Source: Calditrichota bacterium
Lineage (GTDB): Bacteria > Electryoneota > RPQS01
NCBI GenBank assembly: GCA_020637395.1
Contig: JACJWA010000001.1
Location: forward strand, 1,860,001-1,924,000
DNA: 64,000 nt
Reading direction: 5' to 3'
A model generated the notes under the pieces. It saw only the letters and a program-made list of their open reading frames with translations, was not told where the DNA came from and did no database searches. Position numbers and translations under genes: made by a program. How positions within the stretch are numbered: the stretch's first letter is position 1; every line of letters begins with the position of its first letter. Shown here in pieces: positions 41,148 to 49,071 of this stretch.

Positions 41148-44100
41148 TTAACCGGCTACCGGAATGGCCTCCACGTCCGTGCCGGAAAGGACATCTACGC
41201 CCCAGGCCTTTCTGCTGAAGCGGTCCAAAATGGTGTACATCACGGGCACGATCACGAGCGACAAGAGCAGCGATGACAGCAGTCCGCCGATGATCACTAC
41301 GCCCATGCCCGCACGCATCTCAGAGCCATCTCCCAGTGCAAGGGCCAGCGGCATCATGCCAACCACCATGGTCAACGTGGTCATGACAATCGGACGCAAT
41401 CTTCGCGGACCCGCTTCCAGCAATGCTTCCTTCATGGAGTGGCCTTCATGCCTTAACTGATTCGTGAAGTCCACGATCAGAATTCCGTTCTTCGTCACAA
41501 GCCCCATGAGAATCAACAGGCCGATCATGGAGAACATGGAGAGCGTGTACCCCGTCACGGCCAGGCCGACAAACGCACCAACGATGGCCACGGGAACCGA
41601 GAACATCACGACGAACGGATAGATGTAGCTTTCGTACAAGACGACCAGCACCATGTAAATGAAGAGAATCGAGAGGAAAATCGCGCGGATCATGTCGGAC
41701 ACCATGGTGCGCATGTTCTCAACATCGCCGTAGGCGAAGAACTGCACGCCTTGCGGAGGTGTGTATGCTTCCATAAGTTTGTCGAAATCGCCTTGCACCT
41801 CACCGAGTGATCGTCCCACGACATTCGCGGACACGGTTACGAGGCGCTGCCGATCTTTGCGGGTGATTGAGGAGGGTCCGCTCGTGCGCGAGATCTCTGC
41901 GACTTCACCGAGCGGAACCATTTGACCCGCGCCATTTCTGATCTCGATGTCGGAGATGCGAGTGGGATTGGTGCGATACTCCGTCGCAAGCAGAGTTCGG
42001 ACATCCACCTCGATCTCGCCGGTCCTGAACTCTGTCTGAAGGTCGCCGTTAATCGAACTTCTAAGAGTGGCGGCAACTTGACCCGGCGTTAGCATGCTGG
42101 CCGCCGCACGATCTCTGTCCACAACAATTTTCAGTTCGGGTGCGCCGAGCTCGTAGCTGGTCTGCACGTCACGCGCGCCTGGCACCGTTCGCAAGACATC
42201 TTTCACATAGTCCGCGGCGATTTGCACGCTGTCCAAGTTCTGTCCGCGAATCTCGTATTGGATCGGAGCCGCATTGGCGGTGCCGAACATGCCAATGTCA
42301 CTGATACGAATCTCAAGACCGGGAATATCTTTGCAATACGTGACAATCTGGTTCTGCACCTCTGCTGTGGACAGCTTGCGCTCATCGCGCGAAATGAGTT
42401 TGATTTGAATGTTGCCCAGCCGCGGATTCTCTTCAAGTCCCCATTCCGATTCCAGCAGTCCGATCGTGCTCATGATCTGTATGACGTCGTCGCGGGAATC
42501 AAGATAGTTCTCAATTCTGCCCATGACCGCGCTGTTTTCTTCAAGCGTCGTTCCCAAAGGCATCTTGGTCGCCACGGCAAACTCACCGCGATCCATCGGC
42601 GGCACGAAGTCGCTGCCAATAAATCCCATGGGGATGAGAGCAATTGCGAACACCATGGCCGCCGTGGAGATTCCGATCACCACGAGTCTGTGCGAAAGCG
42701 CCCAACCCAGCAGCGACTTGTAGCCCGATTCCAGTTTGCCAAACATGCGCTCAAACGCGCGCGTGAAGCCTCGCAGCCATTTGTCGCTGTCCACGTTTTC
42801 GAGCCGATTCAGCCGACTAGCCAGAAGCGGCGTGACGGTAAACGAAACAATCAGAGACATGACTAGCGCGGTGACAAAAACGACGGAGAACTCGCGGAAG
42901 ATGTTTCCAACCAATCCCTCCACGAAGGCAATCGGCAGAAACGTTACCACGTCCACGGCGGTGATTGAGAGCGCCGCCAGCCCGATTTCATTTCGTCCGC
43001 GAATTGCGGATGTGACCGGGTCGTGTCCCCGTTTCATCCATTGATGAATATTCTCCAACACAACAATCGAATCGTCCACCAGCACGCCGATCACTGTTCC
43101 CAACGCCATCATGGTCATTAAATTGATCGAGAAGTTGAACAACTTCATTGAGATGAACGTCGAGACGACCGACAGGGGTATGGCAATCAGCACGATCAAC
43201 GAATTGCGCATGGAGTGGAGGAATACCAGCAGCACAAGCGCGACGGTGATCAGCGCTTCAGCGATGTTTCTCTGCACTTCGGCGATCGCGTTGCGGTTGA
43301 AGACAGTAACATCCTGCGCAACTTCGATTTGCACACGCGTGCCGTGCTCCGCTTCAATGTCATTGAGCACTTTTTGTACGCTCGAAGACGTTTGCACGCT
43401 GTTTGCCTGCGCCTGTTTCACAACCTGAACGCCCAATGCCGACGCCCTGTCCAATCGCGTCAGCGAGCGCTCGGACTTGATGGTATCCGTGACCGTGGCC
43501 ACATCGCGGAGATAGATGGCCGTTCCGTCCGGCAATGGCAAGCGCGTGCGCTCGATCTCCGCAAGCGTCGAGTATTTTCCTGAGAGCCGTATGGCATAGT
43601 CCTGCGACTCGGAGTAAACTTTGCCGGCGGGTACATCGAGGTTATCTGCCGCGAGATACTGATTGAAATCCGCAAGCGAAAGGCCGTGGCTCTTGAGCTG
43701 TCCCGGATCCACCGCAATTTGTATCTCACGTTCTTCGGCACCCGTGATCACGACTTGCCCCACACCCTCCACCTGCTCCAGGCGAGGACGAATGACTTCA
43801 TCCACAAACGTGAACAAATCGGAAGGCGCCATTTCGCTCGAGACCGCGACTCTCAAGATCGGTATGGAACCGAGGTCGGCTTTGAGGATCTGCGGCTCAT
43901 CCACGTCGTCAGGCAGTTTCGCGCGGATCGTGGTGATCACCCGCTGCGCTTCCTGCAAAACCACGTCCGCATCCGCCGACATCTCAAACTCAAGCGCGAC
44001 CACGGATGCGTTTTCGCGATTGATCGAACGAATATGCTTCAGCTTGTTCAGCGATACGACGGCGTCTTCAATCGGCCTCGTCACCATGGTTTCAACTTCC

Positions 44101-44270
44101 TGCGGTCCCGCCCCGGGCCACACGGTGACGATCGTGACATACGGCCAGTTCATCGTGGGAAGCAAATCCACCGGCAGCCGCGGATAAAACATGATTCCTA
44201 AAACGGCAATCGCGAGGAAGAACATCACGACCGCTGTGGGGCGTTTAATCGAAAGTTCAGTAACCGTCAT
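41148..44270 (-). CDS. RND efflux transporter, inner-membrane permease (HAE1 type)
   Basis: A 1040-residue permease of the AcrB/MexB type: N-terminal helix (TELSIKRPTAVVMFFLAIAVLG), FYPRLPVDLLPTMNWPYVTI, GTVIGVLVDDSIVVLENIHQW with the two aspartates used in proton transfer, and GLLILMGLVTKNGILIVDFTNQLR in the second half. Two large periplasmic loops lie at about 40-330 and 560-865. It starts three bases after the adaptor stop, with GGAG upstream. The permease takes drugs or lipids from the inner membrane and passes them to the TolC-like channel. It lies in an operon headed by a TetR repressor. Confidence 0.95.
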   Translation of the reverse strand: MTVTELSIKRPTAVVMFFLAIAVLGIMFYPRLPVDLLPTMNWPYVTIVTVWPGAGPQEVETMVTRPIEDAVVSLNKLKHIRSINRENASVVALEFEMSADADVVLQEAQRVITTIRAKLPDDVDEPQILKADLGSIPILRVAVSSEMAPSDLFTFVDEVIRPRLEQVEGVGQVVITGAEEREIQIAVDPGQLKSHGLSLADFNQYLAADNLDVPAGKVYSESQDYAIRLSGKYSTLAEIERTRLPLPDGTAIYLRDVATVTDTIKSERSLTRLDRASALGVQVVKQAQANSVQTSSSVQKVLNDIEAEHGTRVQIEVAQDVTVFNRNAIAEVQRNIAEALITVALVLLVFLHSMRNSLIVLIAIPLSVVSTFISMKLFNFSINLMTMMALGTVIGVLVDDSIVVLENIHQWMKRGHDPVTSAIRGRNEIGLAALSITAVDVVTFLPIAFVEGLVGNIFREFSVVFVTALVMSLIVSFTVTPLLASRLNRLENVDSDKWLRGFTRAFERMFGKLESGYKSLLGWALSHRLVVIGISTAAMVFAIALIPMGFIGSDFVPPMDRGEFAVATKMPLGTTLEENSAVMGRIENYLDSRDDVIQIMSTIGLLESEWGLEENPRLGNIQIKLISRDERKLSTAEVQNQIVTYCKDIPGLEIRISDIGMFGTANAAPIQYEIRGQNLDSVQIAADYVKDVLRTVPGARDVQTSYELGAPELKIVVDRDRAAASMLTPGQVAATLRSSINGDLQTEFRTGEIEVDVRTLLATEYRTNPTRISDIEIRNGAGQMVPLGEVAEISRTSGPSSITRKDRQRLVTVSANVVGRSLGEVQGDFDKLMEAYTPPQGVQFFAYGDVENMRTMVSDMIRAIFLSILFIYMVLVVLYESYIYPFVVMFSVPVAIVGAFVGLAVTGYTLSMFSMIGLLILMGLVTKNGILIVDFTNQLRHEGHSMKEALLEAGPRRLRPIVMTTLTMVVGMMPLALALGDGSEMRAGMGVVIIGGLLSSLLLSLVIVPVMYTILDRFSRKAWGVDVLSGTDVEAIPVAG

Positions 44271-44273
44271 CTG

Positions 44274-45320
44274 CTACTTCTCCAGCGTCAGATTGAGTTC
44301 ACTGCCCTGTGAAAGCAGTTGATTGCCGGTGACAATCACTGTGTCACCGATCGCGAGGCCAGAAACCGACAGCTTGTCGCCGGATGTGCCGAGAATCTTC
44401 ACAGGTACTTTCTTCGCCTTGCCGCCGCTAGCCACAAAGACCACGGTCCTGCCCACATCGGGCAATGCCGCAGCGCGCGGCACCACGAGGCTGCTGGAAT
44501 CCTCGCCCACGGAAATGCGAACACGCGCGAACATTCCTGATTTCAATCCGTCGGCGGCGTCCAGAGTCAATTCAATCGGATATGTTCGCGCTCCCTGCAT
44601 GGCGCGCGCGCCAATTGAAGTGATTCCAGAGGGAAACGAGTCGCCCAGCGCCTCAACGTACAACGTGGCATGCGCTCCAAGTTCCAATGCGCCGATCTCA
44701 TCTTCTGACACGTGAACTGGAAGCTTGAACTTGCTAACATCCACAATTTGAAAAACGGGTTGACCGCGGTCGAGCATCTGTCCCACCTCCGTCATGCGCG
44801 CGGCAATCGTTCCGGAAAATGGAGCACGGATCGTGGCGTCTTCAAAGGTCTTCTTCGCCGCGCGGTACTGTACTTCCGCTGACTTCATCGCCAGCCGCGC
44901 ACCTTCCATATCTGAATCTGATACGCTCTTGTCGCCGAACAGAGTTTCAACACGTTTGAAATCGAGTGCGGCCTTGTCGAAGGCGATCTTGGCGCGCTCC
45001 GCTTCAATTTCAAGGAGCTCATCATCCAGCCGGAGCAGCGGTTGACCTGCTTTTACGACGTCGCCCAAGTCGGCGTAGATGTTCTCGACCTGGCCGCCAA
45101 CCAGCGCGGCAAGAGTGGATTCCCGATTGCCCATTAGTGTACCGGTTTCCTCCACGAACTGCGCGAACGGGGATTCCTGAAGCACGAAGCCACTGACCGC
45201 TATGACTGAGCTGTAGGCGTTTGCTGCGATGTCGCCGTTTCCGCCTTTCAGCACTTTGCCCGCGACGAGCAGCAGAATCACGGCCAGCGACGTGAGTCCA
45301 ATAATGCGGATACTACTCAT
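44274..45320 (-). CDS. RND efflux periplasmic adaptor (membrane fusion protein)
   Basis: A 348-residue adaptor. It has an N-terminal helix (IIGLTSLAVILLLVAGKVL), no lipobox, a lipoyl domain (GGQVENIYADLGDVVKAGQPLLRLDD), a coiled-coil hairpin (about 95-165: EAERAKIAFDKAALDFKRVETLF), the returning lipoyl strand IRAPFSGTIAARMTEVGQ, then beta-barrel and membrane-proximal domains. It bridges the permease and the outer-membrane channel. GGAG stands seven bases before the ATG. Confidence 0.93.
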   Translation of the reverse strand: MSSIRIIGLTSLAVILLLVAGKVLKGGNGDIAANAYSSVIAVSGFVLQESPFAQFVEETGTLMGNRESTLAALVGGQVENIYADLGDVVKAGQPLLRLDDELLEIEAERAKIAFDKAALDFKRVETLFGDKSVSDSDMEGARLAMKSAEVQYRAAKKTFEDATIRAPFSGTIAARMTEVGQMLDRGQPVFQIVDVSKFKLPVHVSEDEIGALELGAHATLYVEALGDSFPSGITSIGARAMQGARTYPIELTLDAADGLKSGMFARVRISVGEDSSSLVVPRAAALPDVGRTVVFVASGGKAKKVPVKILGTSGDKLSVSGLAIGDTVIVTGNQLLSQGSELNLTLEK

Positions 45321-45336
45321 TGTCTATCTCCTGAAA

Positions 45337-46644
45337 TCAGTTTACAAAGGGAGTTTTGCCCAGAGCCAATCGCAGCTCCGCGGCGGCCAGCAGGCGGCGG
45401 TATCTCGCGTCAGCGAGTGATACGCGTGCGGTCAATTCATCTAACTGCGCGGCGTCCAATTCGAGCGGAGTGAGCTGCCCTTGCGAGAATTTCACCTGCG
45501 CAATGTGGCGAGCTTCCTCGGCGAGTTCGACCCCAAGCTTTGCCGCGGATTCGTTGGCCGTGGCGGTGGTCAGACTGCGCGCGGCGGACTCATACTGCAA
45601 ACGCGCGCCGCGTTCCGCCTGTGCGAGATCAAGCTTTGCGCGGTGCCAGTCCGCCTTAGATTGCTGAGCACGGCCATGTGTCGCGCCGCTGCTCCAGATG
45701 GGAATGCTCAGCGAGACACCGGCATATAGCGCGGCGTAGTTGTTTCGCGGATGAATGTCCCACTCATTGTTCTGCCACTGCCACTGATATTTGAGTTGAC
45801 CGCCAAGCACCGGCCAGCGCGCGTTGCGATACAACACATAGAGATTCTGCTGCGCGACGCTTGCATTCCGCAATGCGGCGAGGTCGTGGCGCGTTTCAAT
45901 ATCCTGTTCGGCGAAAGATGTGTCCACGGGCACAAAGTAATCGTCCAGCGCGCCTGCCACCGAGATCGTGCTGTCCACGGGAATTCCGAGATAGTCCTTC
46001 AGCGAGAGCTCCGCCAGGTGCAGATCACTCTTGGCGCGATCAAGCTCCGGGCGCTGATTCTGTGCCTGCACGCGAACTCTGAGCACATCGTAGTCACTCA
46101 GCAGCCCGACATCGCGCATGCGTTCCGCGCGCAGGAGTGCGCTGTCACTGACGGCCAAGCTTAGCTCGCGCGCCGACACCACATCGCGCAAAGTCAGAAC
46201 CGCCCAGAAACGCTGCATGACGTCCAGTTCGGTCCGCATATCCTGCTGATCCACGGCGTGTTGCGCGGCCAATCCGTAAGCTTTTGCTCCGCGAACTCCG
46301 GCGGCAACTCGCCCGAATGTGAAGAGCGGCTGATTCAACGTAACATTCGCTTGCAGTGCATTGTCCTGATCCAGTTCCAGCGCCGTGAACGCTCCGGTTT
46401 CGGGATTCGGGAAGAAAATCTTTCCCTTCTTCATGGCGCGCTGGTAGCCCACGGTGCCGTCAATCTGCGGCAGCGCGTTCGACCAGGCTTCATTCAATTG
46501 ACCGCGAGCCTTCTCGCGTTCTACTCGAGGCCGCTGCTGGGCCAAAGAACGCTGCTTGGCGATGGCAATCGCTTCGTCCAGCGTCATCGCTTGTGCGGCT
46601 CCCGCGAGCAGCGCTATTGTTAGTATGAGGTTTATGTGTCTCAA
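45337..46644 (-). CDS. TolC-family outer-membrane efflux protein
   Basis: A 435-residue protein with signal peptide (INLILTIALLAGAAQA) and two TolC repeats of long helices (LDEAIAIAKQRSLAQQRPRVEREKARGQLNEAWSNALPQIDG in the first, TLTSATA-like helices in the second). It starts at TTG 46644, which overlaps the TetR stop (TTGA), with GGAG in front. It forms the outer-membrane channel of the efflux complex. Confidence 0.92.
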   Translation of the reverse strand: MRHINLILTIALLAGAAQAMTLDEAIAIAKQRSLAQQRPRVEREKARGQLNEAWSNALPQIDGTVGYQRAMKKGKIFFPNPETGAFTALELDQDNALQANVTLNQPLFTFGRVAAGVRGAKAYGLAAQHAVDQQDMRTELDVMQRFWAVLTLRDVVSARELSLAVSDSALLRAERMRDVGLLSDYDVLRVRVQAQNQRPELDRAKSDLHLAELSLKDYLGIPVDSTISVAGALDDYFVPVDTSFAEQDIETRHDLAALRNASVAQQNLYVLYRNARWPVLGGQLKYQWQWQNNEWDIHPRNNYAALYAGVSLSIPIWSSGATHGRAQQSKADWHRAKLDLAQAERGARLQYESAARSLTTATANESAAKLGVELAEEARHIAQVKFSQGQLTPLELDAAQLDELTARVSLADARYRRLLAAAELRLALGKTPFVN

Positions 46645-47267
46645 GCTCCCGCTCCTTCGGCGAGTTCTGCCTTACGTTTGTCCGTGACAAGGGAATCGTA
46701 GATCAGTTTGCATGTGTATTCGATGATCTCGTAGGCCCGTCTGGGGTCGTCATAGCGAGTGGTGCACGTGCCTCTGTAGAGCGCGCTGATCACTTCCGCA
46801 ATCATGCGCGTATCCGTGGGCTTGAAGTACCCCACTTCGACCGCGTTGTTGGTCAGCCCTTCAATGATTCCAGCCCAACTCTGCTGGTTGCGGTCCAGCG
46901 CATCCGCAACGTCCGGGTACTTTGAGCTCATGCTCACAAACTGCTGAAACAAAAGGTCCGGCAGCGGGTTGGCGAGCTTGTGCTCATATAGAAGACGATG
47001 CGACAGATATAATGCTTCAGGACCGAGCTGCTCCATGGCCGCCATGTCTACAACGGCGTCCTGACTCTGATGCTCGAACTGCTCCGCCAATCCAATCAGG
47101 ATCTGTTCTTTGGATGAAAAGTACCAGTAGACGGCGCCTTTAGAGAGCCCGGCTTCTTTGGCAATCTCGTCCACGGACGTCTTCTCGTACCCTTGGGAGG
47201 CAAAGAGCTTCCCGGCGGCTTCGAGGATCTGGATGCGGCGCTGATCTTTGGGTGCGTGTTCTGTCAT
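46641..47267 (-). CDS. TetR-family repressor of the efflux operon
   Basis: A 208-residue regulator with N-terminal helix-turn-helix (RIQILEAAGKLFASQGYEKTSVDEIAKEAGLSKGAVYWYFSSKEQIL) and a ligand-binding helical C-terminal part (TetR_C, AcrR-like). The ATG follows GGAGACAAA. It is the first gene of its operon, and two copies of GACTGGTC(A/G)GTC flank the promoter, which indicates autorepression relieved by a small molecule. Ligands for such repressors are usually substrates of the pump. Confidence 0.93.
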   Translation of the reverse strand: MTEHAPKDQRRIQILEAAGKLFASQGYEKTSVDEIAKEAGLSKGAVYWYFSSKEQILIGLAEQFEHQSQDAVVDMAAMEQLGPEALYLSHRLLYEHKLANPLPDLLFQQFVSMSSKYPDVADALDRNQQSWAGIIEGLTNNAVEVGYFKPTDTRMIAEVISALYRGTCTTRYDDPRRAYEIIEYTCKLIYDSLVTDKRKAELAEGAGA

Positions 47268-47281
47268 TTTGTCTCCAAACC

Positions 47282-47293
47282 GACTGGTCAGTC
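47282..47293. promoter_or_regulatory. TetR operator candidate 1
   Basis: GACTGGTCAGTC, with 5-bp arms GACTG/CAGTC, lies downstream of the -10 in the leader of the TetR gene. Confidence 0.65.
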
Positions 47294-47304
47294 AATTGGA
47301 TGCC

Positions 47305-47333
47305 AATATACTGGACTTTGTTTCAGAAGTCAA
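47305..47333 (-). promoter_or_regulatory. Sigma-70 promoter of the efflux operon
   Basis: On the minus strand TTGACT (47333-47328), 17 bases, TATATT (47310-47305). It is flanked by the two operator-like repeats, one upstream of the -35 and one after the -10. Confidence 0.75.
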
Positions 47334-47342
47334 TAGCAAACT

Positions 47343-47354
47343 GACTGGTCGGTC
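47343..47354. promoter_or_regulatory. TetR operator candidate 2
   Basis: GACTGGTCGGTC differs at one base from operator 1. It sits just upstream of the -35, 61 bases from the other copy. Confidence 0.6.
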
Positions 47355-47596
47355 CAGTTGTCAAGTTGTTGTTTTCATTTAATACACGAAGATTCGGTTG
47401 ATTTTAGAGAGGACTCGTGGACCTTTCGCGTGCGCCTTCACCCTCCCGTGCTCCGGGTTACGTTCTATTCTACTGTTCTTCACCGAAGTTGCGAGCTATC
47501 CATTGTTTGCGTAACTTTTCACATATCTTTGTGCAGAGTAAGGAAGCTTTGCTGCTTTCTGCTCCCGGCGCGTTTCAGACCAACCTTCATTCAACT

Positions 47597-49000
47597 ATGC
47601 CAACCAAGCCTTCTCCGTCCTCGACTTCGCTGAAGATTGAACCCGCCTCGCAAATAGAGGGAGTTCTAAAAAAAACCGCTTCCGAGTGGACCGAACAAGA
47701 TCTCGCGCGCGCCTATGTGACTTTGGATTTGCGTCAGGTGTCGCTCATGCACGTCTGCGGCGACGGACTGCTGAAAACTCTGGACTTTGCGCCCCGCTCG
47801 CACGACCATTTTTTGCAGATTCTTCGCTACGGTGAACGAGCGGACGGTTCAAGTCTGTTTCCCGGGCAGGGAATCCCTGCGGGAGCTTCTGACATTGTCT
47901 TGAAGCCGCGACTAAGGTCCGCTTTTGTGGATCCGTTTTCGCAGGAAGGCGGAATGGTGTTGATGTGCAGTCACCTGACCCGCGAAGGCCTGCCGCTTCC
48001 GCAGTCGGGCGACTCCGTGGCGCGGAAGGCGCACACTTTGTTGCATGAGCAAGCAGGCTTTGACCTGCACGCCCTGGGGGAAGTGGAATACTTCATTGGT
48101 CACAAGGCCACGGAGGATGTGGACGTCACCAATGAAGACCGGGGCTACCACGCGATTTCACCAATGGTGTTCGGGCAGGAGCTGCGCCGCAGAGCGCTGA
48201 CCGTGCTCGCCGAAATGGGAGTCCCTGTCAAGTACGCGCACAGCGAAGTCGGCTTTGCGGCGGCGGAACATGAAGCCGACTTGACCTGGGAACAACACGA
48301 GATCGAATTGGCCCTCTTGCCTTTGCCGGAAGCCGCCGACGCGGTGGTGCTCACGCAGTGGGTACTGCGAACTCTCGCGCGCGAGGCCCAATTGCGGATC
48401 AGTTTTGATCCCGTAGTCAAGCGCGGGCACGCGGGCAGCGGAATGCACTTTCACCTTGCTCCCCATGACGGGAAGCGCTATCTGCCCGTGGTTACGAAGA
48501 ACGGAGCGGTTAGTGAAAGCGCTGAGCTGTTGATTGCCGGGTTACTGCGCTATGGATGCTCGTTGATGACGTTTGGAAACAGGACAGAGAGTTCGTTTGT
48601 GCGGCTGTTTCAAGGCAAAGAATCTCCCGCGGGGGTGACCTGGGGACAGTTCAATCGCAAGGCTCTTGTGCGGCTGCCGATCATCTCCAAGGACGCGAAA
48701 GGCGCGCCTGTCACTCCCGAAACCGTGGAATTCAGATTGCCGGACGGTTCCGCATCCCCGCACTTCCTGCTGGCGGGAATTGCACAGGCCGCACGCGCCG
48801 CGCTGCGCGATAAAGCACGCGGCAAATTGCTGAAGGAGCTCAAGGCCGACGCCGCTGCCGGGCGCGCAGAAGCGATTCCGCGCAATTTCGAAGAGGTTGC
48901 CGACCTGCTTGAACGCGATCGTGCCGTCTATGAGAACGAAGGTGTTTTTGCCACGGCGCTGCTTGACGCGGAACTTCAAAGAATGCGCACGGTGCTGTAG
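47597..49000 (+). CDS. Divergent glutamine-synthetase family protein
   Basis: A 467-residue protein starting at ATG 47597, which fits GlnA length; earlier codons of the frame are unlike any GS. The catalytic barrel shows AGSGMHFHLAP, RTESSFVRLFQGKESPAGVTWGQFNRKALVRLPI (in GlnA KRLVPGYEAP...RNRSALIRIP) and ETVEFRLPDGSASPHFLLAGIAQA. The beta-grasp N terminus is short and divergent (DLRQVSLMHVCGDGLLKTLDFA). The adenylylation loop NLY is not seen. It may be a true GS of an uncommon branch or a gamma-glutamyl ligase acting on another amine. There is no ribosome site near the ATG. It is monocistronic. Confidence 0.78.
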   Translation: MPTKPSPSSTSLKIEPASQIEGVLKKTASEWTEQDLARAYVTLDLRQVSLMHVCGDGLLKTLDFAPRSHDHFLQILRYGERADGSSLFPGQGIPAGASDIVLKPRLRSAFVDPFSQEGGMVLMCSHLTREGLPLPQSGDSVARKAHTLLHEQAGFDLHALGEVEYFIGHKATEDVDVTNEDRGYHAISPMVFGQELRRRALTVLAEMGVPVKYAHSEVGFAAAEHEADLTWEQHEIELALLPLPEAADAVVLTQWVLRTLAREAQLRISFDPVVKRGHAGSGMHFHLAPHDGKRYLPVVTKNGAVSESAELLIAGLLRYGCSLMTFGNRTESSFVRLFQGKESPAGVTWGQFNRKALVRLPIISKDAKGAPVTPETVEFRLPDGSASPHFLLAGIAQAARAALRDKARGKLLKELKADAAAGRAEAIPRNFEEVADLLERDRAVYENEGVFATALLDAELQRMRTVL

Positions 49001-49021
49001 ACTCAGCATACAGCAATACAA

Positions 49022-49050
49022 AAAGCCCCGGCGATTACCGGGGCTTTCTT
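49022..49050 (+). terminator. Intrinsic terminator after the GS-like gene
   Basis: A 10-bp stem (49022-49031 with 49038-49047) followed by TTTCTT, 22 bases after the stop. Confidence 0.8.
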
Positions 49051-49071
49051 GCAGTGGATATGTTCGTGTGC

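Larger units (their letters stand above)
47268..47596. other. Intergenic region between the efflux operon and the GS-like gene
   Basis: About 330 bases. It contains the efflux promoter and operators (47282-47354). The rest (47360-47590) is open in one frame but has no conserved sequence; no promoter for the GS-like gene was recognised. Confidence 0.55.
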
